DNA of 64,000 nt. Source: Apostichopus japonicus (lineage: Eukaryota > Echinodermata > Holothuroidea > Aspidochirotida > Stichopodidae). Shown here one piece after another: positions 11,094 through 26,000 of the stretch. Numbering within the stretch: the first letter of the stretch is position 1; each line of letters starts with the position of its first letter. A model generated the notes under the pieces. That model did no database searches and was not told the DNA's origin. It was given only the letters and a program-made list of their open reading frames with translations. The position numbers and the translations under genes are program-made. The DNA lies in contig NC_092565.1 in assembly GCF_037975245.1 (NCBI RefSeq), positions 4,713,499-4,777,498 on the forward strand, read 5' to 3'.

Positions 11094-14000
11094 GTTTGTT
11101 CCTTCGAAGTTCGATAAAACTTAATAGCAGTTAGGCCTAGGCCCAGGCCCACAGGAGTCAAGTATTGCCATTCTATTCTAGCCCTATACTACAGTACACT
11201 AGGCTACGCCTAATATAGAAGTGTGCATGCAAGCTAACATACTTTCACGCCTGTGGCCAAAACTAGGCATAGGTTAGCCTACTAAGTACTATATCAAATT
11301 TCCCCCATTTTTTTTTTGGGGGGGGGGGGGATCAATGTAAGGTAGGCATGGTAGCATATATTATCACACTATGATGATAAGCTAGGCCTAGGCTAGTTTT
11401 TAGCCTAGATTTTGTTCCGTTTGCAGAGATGAAAAAAATAGAAAACGAAATAGGCAAGCGTGATTCGGTCTAACTTCTTACGTTTGAAGACTGTGTCTGG
11501 CCAGTTCCTTGCAATGGTATATGAATTCAAATCGGACCCATACAGTAGCAGATTTCTTTGCTTCCCAGCAAAAAATTTTGATTCAACGTGAAGCTGTCAA
11601 ATTATTTCATATTTTATGGCACAATTGCAGAATACCCTGCAATAGTATTTCCACCTCGTAGCCAGCTTCGAGCTTCAAAGCCTTCACCAACTATAGGCCT
11701 AGGCTAGTGTCATTCTAAAAAAGGGGTCACAACTTTCACATTGAATCCTCAGGGCCAATCCGAGTTAGATAAATTGGAATTTGAAAAAAAGCAATTATAG
11801 AATACCCAACCAATAAAAAAACACACCCTTAAATCGAGAGTCTACGTCCAGTTTTCCAAATCTTTTGAAAATACCTCTTCAATCCAAAGTTTCCAGGGAG
11901 TGGCAGCAGCGGCTCCATCAAGTATATAAAAAAAAGAAGTATTTCATTACGCAAGTTTAATGTTAAGAAAGTTATCTAAATACTTTGTCAATTACCCTTA
12001 GTATTGGGCATTTTGTGTATGTGTGATGTTGAAGCCGGCTACACCCTGGACTTAGATGTAGGAGGGGTAATTTTATCAACAACCAAAAATTATTAACTTG
12101 TTCTCAAATGGCAGTCCTAGTTTGACATTGAGTCCACAGAGCCACTCCAAGGCTGGTTGGTTGGACTCAGACATTTCTTCAAAGATTGCCTATATATGTA
12201 CATTACCCAGTAACAGTGGACCACAGTGAAGCCATATACATCTTATAAGGGTAGAGAAGGAGTTGAGAGGCATTTTGCATTTACTCCGTTTTGATTCCCC
12301 TGGTAGTTGAGTTATTTGTTATTAAATAATTCTTTCTGCAGCCACAAATTTTGAAGTTCGTTTGTTGGAGACAAAGTCTGTCAAACAACCGTCGGTCGCC
12401 AGGACTCGATCAGTATTTGAGGTTTTCGACGAGGTTCTTCCACAACTTGGTATCTTCCAGAAAGTTCTTCATATGGTTCGAGATGAATTGTATGGTAAGT
12501 TGTTTTCCAATGTGTGTGTGTATCTTGAAAGTAAATTATGTCTCGATTTCAAAGCTGTCTGCCAACCTTGTCCATTTTGACTATTTTTCTTACAATTTTT
12601 AGAGTCAATATTCAGTGATCAGTATACCAGCAGAAAGGATGGAAGATCAAAGACACTCCCAACCAAAGAAAGTCCCGATGAGAGTCGCAGTGAAGACAAC
12701 TTCCAAATAACTCGGATTCCATACTTTACTCTGATTCAAGATATATTACATCAGAGGTGAGTACCTTGCTCCTAGGGAAGAGAGGCTGAGGGAGGATGGG
12801 GATGAGGTAGAAAGGAAGGAAGGAATGGTGACTAATGTATTTGACTTTATTTAAAGTGATACAAAAATCAAAGCAAAAAATATACCAGCTGGGTGATGTC
12901 ATATTTAGACTTACTCAAGTATTTTAGCCTTTTCTGTGAAGGAACATGAAACCTATATGTAATCTTCCAAATGAAATCTTATTTCTCTGAGCTATTTTGG
13001 GGAAGTTTTGTTCATGACAGTTTATATCTCAATCATAAAGACCAATGATAATCGTTTGGCTTGTGTCTCCTTTAATTTGGCTTTCTGTTTGGTTCACAAG
13101 ACCAAAGGGGAGGAAATAATTATCGTGGAAAAATGCGACCACATTTGCATAGTTTACCCTAACTCCCCTTCCCCTCTGTCAGGTTTCAGCTATCAATCTT
13201 AATTTTACTCTCTATTTGACTTTGTCAGACATGAAGAGGCAGATCACCTACGAGATGAAATCAAGGAGATAAAAAATGTACTCGCGAGTAAGCAGAATCA
13301 CTTGGAGGAAACGCAGACGGCAAAAGCTTCCCTTGTAACGGACACAGAAGACCTACAGAGGGTCATCGTTACTAAAGATGCACGGATTTCTACTTTGCAA
13401 GAGGATATTTTACAGTGAGCAAAGTTATTAATCATGAACAAGTTTTCAAGCTTTTGATAATCATCCATCTTGTCTATTGTCAATTTTTATGTTAAATGAT
13501 TGTTTGAAATACCCAGTTTTTCTTTTGTCATTAAATTAATTATTTTCATTACATATAATGGATATTAAGAATAATATTTTAATGCTTGACGTCAGAGTGC
13601 ACTTCTGCTGCCAGCCATGCAGAGCTCTTGGTCATTTCTTGTAAAATTTTGTCGCCAGACAGGGAATAATTTATCTGGGTATCGCATCACATAATACTTT
13701 GCAAAATGGTCCAATTGCATTATTGGTGCAAAGTTGTGTAGCACTTATCTACGAAAGGTGTCATAGCAGTTTTGTAAGAGACAGGTTCAAAGCCACCAAA
13801 CTTGGACACTAATAAATTACTTCCTGCTGAAGTAATACTTGGAATTGACTTGAAATGCTGCTTCTCTTCTGCAACGTCAAATCATACTGGAGCCAAATTC
13901 TGTGCCATTTTCTCCCATGAAAACAAAACAAAATCTGTTATTTGTACAAAACAGTGTTTAACCCTCCTGGTCTGAAATTTCACAATCTGAGCCGCTTGTT

Positions 14001-17000
14001 AAAAGAATCCCAGTGTTGGAAAAGATCGACTGGCTAAAAAGTTGACTGAACAGGGTTTTGAGAGCTACCCAATGATAATAATTGCTGATAAGCAGCAGTA
14101 AAATAAGGCTTATGTTAGGTACGAAAATCATCCCACCTCTCTGACCGACGATTGTGAACCAACTGATTGTGAGTTTAATTTCTTAATTTCTTATGGCAGA
14201 AAATTACCAGTGTTTTATTTTTACTACTTGCGAATGGCCAAATCCAAAATAGTCCAAAATTTGAGGTCTGCTCCCTAACTATAAACATCCAAATATCTTC
14301 AACTACGTAGATCCTGTCAGATGGAGTGACGGGAATTCAATTATTATGTTGACATCATCACATGGTTTGTTTTGAAACAGTACGTACCTTGGCAAAATGC
14401 AACTCTAAGACAAACATGTGTAGTTTGCAGGTATCGGCAAGGTTTGCCCCTCTTGTTGTTTTCATTTACAAGAACTTCATCGAAGAACAGTTTTTGTATG
14501 TGACTTTTAGTTTACAGGAAGAGCTCCAGATTCTCAAGGATACTACAACCTTAGAGAAACGTCGCCTCGAATTTGAAAGCAAGAAGCTCCAGGAGAGGTT
14601 AGCTTTGTTGGAGAAAGAAAACGATTTTTTGGATCAATTCAAACAGGGTTATGATTCCCTTCAGGATGGTGAGTAACAACTGGTCAGTTGACATATTCTC
14701 AATATTTTATTCTTTGTGGGATACACGACGAAGCTGTTGGCCGTTTCTTTCGAACACTATCGGGCAGGTCACGAATAGGTTTTTTTTCTTGATCGTTCTA
14801 GTAAGAATGTATTTTTACCCGAATATTTCATGACAAACTTCACATACCATCTACTGAGACATAGCACTTGGAATCCTATAAACCCAAGGAGAAATTGTTT
14901 TCAGATACACCCCTATTATAGGACTGAATGGATAGATAACATTGTCAGATGTAGTTTCAACATTCTGGAATTGAATGGATATTATGTGCTTTTCAAATCG
15001 CTGCCTGTTGGTACTTACTGTATCCCCCTTCTCACCAGATTCACTCAAGCTTCTTGAGCCACGTTCAGTATGAAGTCCTTGAACTGAGGTGTTTAAATTC
15101 TCTGTCATCAAGGCATTCACTATATTAAGTGATGGTTATTCTCAGCATCTGTTATAAAAATTAATAATGTCAGCCCTAATGTTTATATGCAAATGAGACA
15201 GTCCATGCATCACTGCTATGAAAGTTTGCTAAGTCTAGGGTAATTGTTGCTGCTTGTTTCTATTAGGTATTTGAATTTTTAAATATTTAAACAACTTTTA
15301 CGAATAATCTGCAAAAATGGCTTTCTGCTCCAGTATATTTTTGATTGCTAGAGAAATTTAAACTAAAAATTGGAAACAGCTGATTTGTTAATTTTTTTTA
15401 AGAATGTGCTAAAAGTTTCAGTTTCGGGAGGGATATTTTAAGCTTTAGAAGCAACAGATACCGTCAGGGATTAATTTATCAGGGTATCTCATTGCAAAAT
15501 GCTGAATGAGCAAATTGCTATACCAGTGCAAAAGATGTAGGTCAGTTTTGTACACAGGAACCATGTTTTATTTCATAAGAGTCATATTTCAGAGCTTTCA
15601 AAATCTGCTATACAAAAATTTCATCTCTACTAATTCCCTGGACATTGTAAGTTTGATTTAATGAAAGACTATTTTCGGCGACAGAAGAAGTGCCGACTAA
15701 TGAAAAATCTGCTAACAGGAGATGCGGGCTTTGCATTTCATTTGTGAATTTATTGGCAAGTCGTGTAAGTTGATCGATGGTTGGGTGGAATTGGATATGA
15801 TTTTGAAACTTGGTACCAGACTTACAGTACCTTGACTTGGACCTAGGACCAGACTTGATCCCATACTCGTAAGAATCGTACTACGGTACTCCATCTTTGT
15901 ACTCATATCGGTACTCAGAGAGAGAGCAAATTTCATGTATTCCTACTCTGAATTTTGTAATTGTACTCATGAATATTCATACTCACACTACAAGTCTGTC
16001 TACTACATACCAAACATGGAAACTCGTATCCGTTAGCAACCTTACAGATGCCTGCAGATAAAAGAGCTGTTGAAAGCCGTCATTCAATGGTTGATCATAT
16101 CTTATACTCAGGAATACAACCCTTTGTGCTTTTTTGTTCTCTTATTATCTTTATCTTCAATATCTCTTTCAGCTTTCATCTTTAGACCAGGAGAAGACAA
16201 GTTTATCCTCGGCCAGAAGAGATCCAGAAAACCAGTGTTAGCTTCAAAGAAGGTGAATTTTAAGCAGCTGTTTGTGATGCTAAAATATTTTTCTCTAAAT
16301 AATTATTTCTTCAAATAAATGAGAAAACAAAACTGTTTGTTCTGTTAAAAATATCAGGTGAGCACTTTGCTGAAAACTACTAAATCTGCTATTTCACTGT
16401 AGCTGCATCATACCAGGGCTAGACTGAAAATGTAAAGGGCAGATTAGGCCAGGACTTAATTATAGTTTGTCCCAATTTTGTCTGAAATTGGACAAAAACA
16501 CTACCCGAATAAACACATTTCTATAGAAACAAAATAGGCTTTTCAATCCTGCTAATCAGCATTCACAATCTATGTATATTATATTGATAAAGTCCAATTT
16601 ATGGCATCGTTCTCTTACATTTTTTCACAAGTTGTTTTTCAGGAATTTTAGCTGCAAGGCTACCAATAATTCCTCAAAACTACGATTACAATTGATATCA
16701 AGAAACTAAGATAAACCCTCTTAGATTTTAATTACCAAAATTTATGTAATTAGCAAGTAATTAATCGTTAGTAATAAATCAATTAACAAATCATTTAGTA
16801 ATTCATCATAGCAAGAAATAAATCATTTCATTTGACTTTGAACAACTTTTTGCCTCAGAAATAACTTTCACATAAAGTATTAGTCACTTGTAATCAATGC
16901 CTTGGACATTTTGCAACATTTGTGATTTTTGTGGTTTAAATGAAGTGAAAGTTAACATTCATGCTAATAAAGTCCATGATTACAGAATTTTAGTTTAAAA

Positions 17001-20000
17001 AAAATGTTTGATAAACAAAAATCATCAGAAGCATGTACTATGAGTAGTGATTGAATCATGTATAAAAGTCGACTGTAGGTAAATTGTAACGATATATATA
17101 TATTTTTTGGGGGGGGAGTGGGGGGTGGGGGAAATGGTATTTAAATCATATTCTGAATTGAAATTATAATACTTGGGCTATTGTTATCATTCCGTTTGAT
17201 ATTTTTTCATTGTCACTACTTAATGTCTAACCTTGTTAAGATATTTTTTGAAACCCTGACATGGTTATTATTTTTCATATGACGAAACTTTGCATGTTAT
17301 GTATGTGTGTTTTTTCTTCTTCATTTGATTAGAATCACCTCATCACAAACATTCAAGCAGCCAAGAAGCTAGAGGAACAGCTCTTACAGGTCCAGAACCA
17401 GTGTATCGAGGAATTTGAATCTTACTTGGAGAGTCATAAAGTCGCACTCCAGAAGAGAGTCGGGAAGGGTAACAGCGATAAATTCAATCTCATCTTCGAA
17501 GAGGATAACACAGAAATCAGCAAAATGGATATGGAGGTAGGGAAGGTTTCAGGAGTAGGAGGAGGTGGAGGTGTAATGATAGATGGCAGTATTGCAGAAT
17601 TGTTGAGAAATTGTTGTAGATAAAGGATTGGGAATGGCATAAAAATTCAAAGGAAAATTTGACTCATTGGTTCATTATGGGATGAAGAAGTTTAAACAGG
17701 CCTAAAATTTATTTCGAGCTAGTCAGTAGGACATTTATTCAGAAAAAAATTTGATCAAGAATAAAAAAACAAAATTTGCAAAAGAGTTTACTTAAATGTA
17801 CAAATGATATGCAAAGATGGTTTGAATAAAGATGGGGCAAAAAAGAAGGAAAAAACAAAGGAAAATCTAACTCTGGGTGGTGGGATGAAGAAGTCGGCAA
17901 TCTAAACTTTATTTGGTGCAAGCAGATTATTAGCAATCTTTGTTCAACAGTTAATTGCCCTCCATAAGGGAATGTCAAAAGTTTACTATCATCTGTGACA
18001 ATTGTTATTGTACTGTGCATTATGTGTTTTAAGAAAGATACCGTAAAGGGTACTCCGAAGCTTGGTGGGAACACACATGTTCAGGAAGAAACAAAGAGAA
18101 GAAAGAGTATTTGCACATGAGTATCAATTGTGGTTGGTCATGTTATCACCATATGTTAAGTTAAAATTATGTTATTTATAGCATGTTATACAAATTATTT
18201 CTCGAGACATCAAATCAATTTCCTCCACATTCCTATCGCAGGTAAAAACATACGCATATCCCACTTCTGATTGCAAGTTAGAAAAAAAAGTTTTTTGTAG
18301 ATTTGTTAGATCAAATTTTGCCAAGAGATGAACCCCTAACTTTGGAAGAGTGTGAGATTGTCTTAAAACCCAGGAGACTTTTTAGTAAAACAGGCAAGCG
18401 TTGACAAATGGTGCAACAGTTACATCGTTTTTGTTGTTGTTGTTTTTTTCCAGCTGAATACAACACAAGACAGATTCAAGCACACCATAGAGGCTTTAGA
18501 AGACGAACTTAACATGATCCGGCAGCATTTATATTACCTTCAAAATCAGCTGGAGGGGCTGACCAAACCAAAAGAACCCAAACCACCGAGCAGGGTGGGC
18601 CTGCATCCTCCAGGCAAAGATACAAACATTACCAGCCCCACAACTGATGCTTACGGCAAGCAGTCACGGCTTAGTGGAAAGGGTGAGAGCTAAAAAGTCT
18701 CAGTACTTGTTTGCTAAATTTAAACTTTGATAGTTCCAGCTTACTGCATTAAAAGCTCAGTGAAAATGACACCGCTCTATGCAATTTTCATATCAATATT
18801 CATTTTTTTTTATCCAGTTACCTGTCGTTAAAAAGTTTGAGCTGAATAAAATTCGCCAGACTTTTAACCAGTCCGTAGATTCTACAAAACAAATTTGCTA
18901 GCCCTGCCCAACATATCATGTGTCAATCAAATCTCTCTGTTTTGTTTACGACTGTTGTCTCCTAGGACTACTTTCACTTTGAGGCTGTAGCCTGTCTTAG
19001 GTCCCTTCTCTTGAAAAAGATTGGAATTATGAAAATAGGGTTGGGTGAAGGGGTGACACCGAGGGGGTGTGGAGGGGTGGGAAGGGTGAGGTTTAAGTAT
19101 AGGATTGGTTGTCAGATGCATCTGTTGTCTATGAAAGTTTATCATTGTAGTGTTTCTGGCTTTCATAGTTCATGTTGTTATCCATGTCTCTCCTCAAAAT
19201 ATTTTTCCTTTTTTTCGCCCCCAGAATCGGTTCTTTCGTCTGGAGAGAATTTTGAAAACGTTGATCTACTGAGCGGAGAAATGGATCCTTTCATACCTCA
19301 AGAGGCCATACTGAGCAAATATAGCATCATGATATACACATCAACGAACAACAAGAAGGCATTTCATGAACTTAAGGACGCAAAGTTTTGCCCTAGTTGC
19401 TGCGAAAAGGTAATAATACGTAAAGCTACGATTAATCTGTGAGTTTTACCATGCTATGAATTTCTTTTGGTGAGCATAGTTGGGTAAATTTCAGTTCAGT
19501 TCAGTTTAGTTTGTCAAACAGTTCCAATATAATATAAATCTCAAGTGATCTTCAACATTTCATGTATAGTCATCCAGGAAATAACATCTTCACATAGTTG
19601 ATACTCTTGTGTTGGGGGCTTTAAACACACTTAAGTGGCCCAGTTTTCACACTCTTGAGCTTCAAGGGTCAATAGGTCATCTCAAATCAACTAAAAATTG
19701 GTTTAACAGGGGAAAATGTTATCTCAAATGGTCTCAAAATTGGCCTTTTTCTCTGTGATGTATACTAGATGAATTTAGCTTTGGACGTAAGTTGTGAAAA
19801 TATTTCAAAGTGTATAACAATGTCATGAAACGCTTAATTCATTAATAACAATTATTAAAATGGTGAAGACTCGTGCAAAATGAAACGTCTAAATGCCGGT
19901 AATCTGACCTAGTTTCGAATGAGGTGTAACAGAAGTGTTAGACACCACCATCAATCCCAGAAAATACACACACAGCTTGCTACCGTCGGTAAATAGACAC

Positions 20001-23000
20001 TAGTGTACAGTCAGGACATACAGCTGCGGTCAATACCCACAGCACAGTGTACAAACGATACAGCGATGGACATCTCAGGTCCAGCTAAAGATAACAAGGT
20101 ATCACGTTTCATTACTGTCTGCATTTTGTAGCGACAAGAGAAAAATACTTCACTTGCAAGCAACGGAAAGTTCACGTTTTAAAGATGGCGGCACGCTGTT
20201 TGGGGCGAGTCTTAAATGCCTTACAGATATGGTTGGTTGCAGAACTGATTAACTAGCTCAAAATTGGATAAAGAGATATCTCTGATCTTCTCTGCTTACT
20301 CACTAAATTCTTGGACAAATTTAAGTTGCTCTACATAAGTCAGATATATGGAATTTTGAGCAAATTATATGGCAAGAAATCACAAAGCCAACTGGCTTTC
20401 TAGTTTGACATGACATGGGTTACTCTTTGCAAAATGTGCCTTATCTGAGGTGTTTGAGATGTGTTTTAGTGTCATTCTAAACCATGAGTGCTCACAGAGA
20501 TTCTTCAGATTCTCTATATCGATGTGCAGGTTGCATATGGGTGGTAGATGTTTTGACAATCCATTAGATTGTCAAATTTTGGTAGTGTAGTAGTAAATTT
20601 TTGTCCCATTATCTTGCAGTGAGGAAAATTTTTCAAAAAAATATCCCACAACCAGAAATGAGCCTGAGTTGCTACCAGAATTCCTCACTTCAGCCTACAC
20701 TCACAGTTGCCATTTTGCAATTAGGTTATGTCTGACATTGTTATGACAATCGTATATGATGTTCACACACTAATGAGGAGAGACCCTCAATCTAACCGAG
20801 AGGTCAATGTGGCACAGTTGGGCTCCTCCTTTGACTACACTGTTATCGATAATGGGTTAATTAAGCCATTTAGTCAAATAGAGAATCTTCTCCAGAAAAT
20901 GTGCATCTAAACTACAAACCTGCATGCAATGAATAATAGTTCCATTTAATAATAATAATATTAGGCATTTAGCTACGCTATTCATGGTAAACCATATCAC
21001 AGCGCTTACAGACGTTATATTACCCCTGGTCAATGATAACCTATCCCAGAGACAATCCCTCCAGTCGGCAGCAGTTATATACTGCCCTCAATGACAAGTT
21101 ACCTCACAGGTACCCATTTAACCCCTGGGTGGAGAGAGGCAAGTGAGATAAAGCATCTTGCCCAAGGACACAACATAATAAACTAGGCAGGAATCGAACC
21201 AGCAATCCTTGGATCACAAGTCCGTAAACGTTTTAAAGTTAGCCCTTATTTTTGTTGCTCAGTTGGCTAAAATATTGTATTTACAAGTACATTTTTTCTT
21301 TCCTGTAATGGTTGAAACAATTACTTCCAAATTTGTTTCAAATGCAGTGGCTAAACTACAGTTTAAAAAAATGAAAGAAAAACGAAAATGGAAAAGAGGA
21401 AATGGAAACTCCCTCTCATAGACTTAATATACCTATTGTATCTTTTTTCTCACGAACATGCTATGCACATTAAGTACTTTTGCTAGTTAAGCACTTCATT
21501 CTCACGCAGGTTCAACACCTTTCACTTTGCAAGGACAAATAAACAGTGTTTGCTGTCATATGCTAATTATAAAGACAATTACATACAAAAACTTTTGTGC
21601 AATATACATATTTTTTTTGTATGATTGGAGAGCGTGTATGTGTGTAGCTTTGGTTTGCAATGACAAGTGCTAGATGGGATGATCTTGTCACCCCTTCTCT
21701 TGTTACCAAACACACTCAAGGCCAAAAGACAATAGACAGACAACAATAGTCTTTTGTCTTGTCATTGGCAGTATTATGGGAGAGTGCTGTGTGTAGTTTT
21801 TGGTCTGCAAGTTTGTTTTGAGCTAACCTAGTGATCTTTAGTGCAAATCTATTAGGAATTTTCTTGATTGTCCCTAAGACAACCATGTCTTACATGTTGG
21901 TTAGGCATCCGACTATTTTTGTTTGTATCTCCAAAGTGCTGGAGGGCTTCAGCAATTTTATCATTTCACCTATTTGGGGGTAGTTAGTTACAATGCAATC
22001 CGAATTTGTTGTAAACAAGTAGTCGTCTGCTGGACAACCAAGAAAGTTGACTTTGGTTGTCTGATGTTAGGCTGAGTAATCCACCCACTTGAATAATAAG
22101 CCTGTGAATGTTGAAGGGTCCTTTTTTCCCCCCAAATATAAGTGATACAATAAATACAACTGGACTGATAGTGCATTTGTTTAAGAATCTACAACATAAC
22201 AAAATTGATTTCCTTTAAAGAGCTGCTTTATTAGCTCCAATTATAGCACGCTTTAGCTAGGAAAGTTTTGTGATCACGTAATCGACCTGCCACGGTCGTA
22301 AATCGACCTCAAACTCTACAATTAGCCTGCGTAGCTTCTTAACACCATTAGGCTCTTTGTGTAAACACTGTGTGGAAATATGTTCATGTCTACAGTGTAG
22401 TTAATCATACAGCGTTCACACAAAGACCCTCATACAAGAAAAAATATGTGGCAGGCATTGCAGACTAATTGGTAAAAAGAGGTAATTTTACAACCAAGGC
22501 AGGTCGATTACGTAATCTCAAGAAATTTCACCATGATAGCGTGCTATAGTTGGGGTCTATACAGCAGACCTTTAAGGTCCGATGGTCTACAGTTTAGCTA
22601 AGTTCTGTTTCAGGTTTTGGGTTATCCGCTGTTCCATTTTCTACTTTCTTAGACTGTCGTCTGTCCTCACAAAGTCAGCGGTGAGAAAATCATAACACTG
22701 CCGCACAACTGTACCCATGTCAAGTTATCCCGACCCAGAATTAAAATACCAGCCGATAGGAAGCAAAGGCAGTAAGTACTAGTCTTGTCTGTATCATCTC
22801 AGAAACGTGGTGAAAGATGTTTGTTAGCTAAAGATACGTTAGATGTAGAAGATGTTTCAAATAATTGGCGTGAGTTAACAGCAAAACAATTTCATGTTTA
22901 ATTGTGCAACCATATGACCCATGGAAGTCATGAATTGTTGTGACTGGGTATTATTGGGTCATAGGTTGGGGTCGGAGCAAGGGATACATCCACCACATGT

Positions 23001-26000
23001 ATTACATTTGACCAAACCATGCAACTTACCGGACAAAATGACCTAGAGAATTTGTACTTAACCTTAACTGTTGGCCAAATACTCAGGGGGATAGGAGGTT
23101 TAAGGGTTTATTCATAACTAGATAGTGGAGTTCAGGGTCATATTCTGTACTATAAACATCATTATTCATAGAAGGGCGAGAGAAAAGTAACAGAAAACAG
23201 TTTCCTATTTAAAGGGAGTGAGACTGTCTAAAAAAAAATACACAAAATGAAAAAAACAATTCCACTTTCTGTCATAGACACTCCAGAAACAGAACAGTAG
23301 AAGTGAACAGTGCCTTAATTAAACTTTTGCCTCAAGTATATTATATACAACAAAAATTGTTAGCATTATGGATATTTACTCACATATATTACTTTCACCA
23401 TTAAAAAATAACTTTTGAACCATTTTTGCATTACCCAGTTCTCTCAGACCCTACCCTCCATCTGGTAGAGGGCGTCCTACAGTCCCGGACATAATAGAAG
23501 CGAGTGATTCGGACACCAAGCGAATGCACAGTCGTATCTCTATGCCGGCAGGCTCGGCCCACCGAGCCCTAGAACCATTCCACAAAGATTCTGTAACACC
23601 GGGTATGGGCATCCGTCCCGAAAATGCGGGAACACCTGTCAACCTGTCCGAGAAAGAGGGCGCTACAGACTCTGGTCAAGAACATAAGGTATTATTCTTG
23701 ACTAAATTCATTATTTATTCTGGAATTATTTCAATTAAGCACAACAGCTGCCAAAACAATACATATCTGCATGCAAAGACAAAATAAATTATCATTTCAG
23801 TGCATTTAATAGCAATAAGTTCGTTGAAGATTTCCTGACAGGCTATTCTGCTTCGTAGCAATATAATTATCAACTGGGCTCTAGGTCGGCGATAATCTTA
23901 GGGATTGATTTTATGATGATGTGATTTCAAAGAAAATCTTCCCTGTCAGTAATAATAACCATGATTATTTATTTATGGTCTTATTTTTACAGCAAAATTC
24001 CTTCTTCGTGATTTGGGATGACTACAGACAAAGAACCGAAATCACTAGAAACATTCCGAAGCCGATGAACATGGTCAGTATCCGAAAAGGAAGAATCAAG
24101 TTGTTGTTTGTGTTGGTGGTGGTGTTGTTGGTGGTGTTGTTGGTGGTGGTGTTGGTGGTGGTGTTGTGTCAATTTGGTAATAGTTCTTTTGTTTGTTTTG
24201 TTTTTAATTTTTATTGATTTTAAATGGAAAAATTGATTTATTAACCATGTTAGGCATTGAAATAGGAGGCCTTGCAGAATTGTTTTGTCACATATTATTT
24301 CAGAGAAAAGAAGTTTAACTTCATTTTGTGACAATTTTAAATATATCTGAAGTATTGTTTGATTATGCAGCATTATTGAACTACTTCATTTTATTTACTC
24401 TTTACGGTGTAATAGTAGCTCCTTTTGGAATATAAAGTTTGTTTTCAATTTGTTTACTTATTCATTACATTTGGTTTTGGTTTAGTGTAACTTGGTTTGG
24501 CTAAAATAAAGAAAACAATTGATGTAATAACACACAGCACGTAGACAGGAAATGTTAGCTTGGTCTGAAAAATAAAACGGCAATGTCATTTGTATAATTC
24601 TTCAGCTTGAAAAATTAATCTGGCTGTTCCTTATTTAATTATTGTCATAAATTGCATAAATCATTATAGAAAATTTTGTGTCCCACAAAATTAAATGTGC
24701 ACTTTCATTCATTTTATTCACAAACGTTTGAAATTTATGCATGATATTCTCCCTTCCCATTGTCACGTTTGGCGATACCTTGTCTTTCCCTGCAACGATT
24801 GTTGCTCATTTGGCACAAACTGGATTTCTAATGCAGTGAGGTAATACCTATCCCTAATGTGTTTGCCCAGCTTTTGTTTTCTTTTCAATTAACACAGCTG
24901 AGGCTGTGATAATGTTTAAACAATGTGTTTGAACATACTGTCGTGGATTGCACTCCTACCGCATAAATATTAGCATTTATGTTCAGCCTTTAAAGGAATC
25001 ACAAGCCCATTAGGGTTTATTTGTCTTTCATATTTTTCAACCTCCTAATTTATTCTGTCCCCTAGCAACGGTGCTTATCTCTGATTGGTCAGTGCTATTC
25101 ACAGGTAATATGGAGTGATGAACATGCAGATGACATGCAGGAGGTCAAAGCTATCATGGTAAACATCTTAGCAGAAAAAACTTTCTTTAATCTGGTTTTT
25201 TATTTGTGTAAATATTCTTATATAATTATTCATTAAGTTTGCCTCCATTAAGCTCCTCAAGGCAACTTAACTACTGAGCTTGTTTAATATTAGATATATT
25301 CAAGTTATGTGTTACTTTAAAATATCACTTCAGACAGAGATATTTTAGTATCGGTATGTCATATTCCCAGTTTTAGAGTATTCAGATGTAAAATATTTTA
25401 AAAATTGGCTGCTGAATGCAGGCATGTGCCCCCCCCCCTTGGATGACATTCAACAGTATTTGTCCTTGAAAGTGTTCTGTAAATATATTATTTAATGCCA
25501 AAGTTTTCTTTGGTAATTTGAAATGATAAGTTGAGTCAAAATTCAATGGATTTTAATGAGATGATAGCATGGAACAATTGATTTCTGTGCAGTGTGAAAT
25601 GTTGCCTTAAAATATGAAGTTATAGGAGTTAAATTAGAAACAGGACAAGACAAGTAAACAAATATGTAGCCAGTTTCACATATAGGAATTGTTTTACCAG
25701 TTTATCATAATCTTGAAGAAAATAGACTTCAGAGAGTTTGTACGGAGATCACAAGTTTGGGTGATTTGAGTGATGATTCAATCATTTTTGAGTGGATCTA
25801 GTAGAAGTGAAATGTGCTTGTGAAATGCATTAACCAATTTTTCTTTTGAGATCTAAATCTAGACACTATTAAATCACTAAACACCTACTTCCAGCTTAAG
25901 ATGTAAATGTTTTTCTGTGAAATTGTCTTACATTGCTTTTGACTCAGAAATATGTTTCTTACAAGTCCATACATTTTCATTCTGAAGAATCAATTAAAAG

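Noticed and set aside
11897-11921. Possible 25-nt microexon of the coiled-coil gene
   Set aside because: It has an AG before it and a GT after it and ends in phase 1, but it would need a phase-0 entry that the candidate first exon does not supply; no ATG is in frame upstream before a stop.
13580-15620. Two similar stretches with CAGGGA-TAATTTATC-GGGTATC words (about 13660 and 15465)
   Set aside because: Similarity is short and patchy, so it probably represents an old dispersed repeat, and boundaries could not be set.
23987-24373. Frame with long His/Gln run on the minus strand and Val/Leu run on the plus strand
   Set aside because: Both are translations of an intronic GGT/GTT microsatellite.
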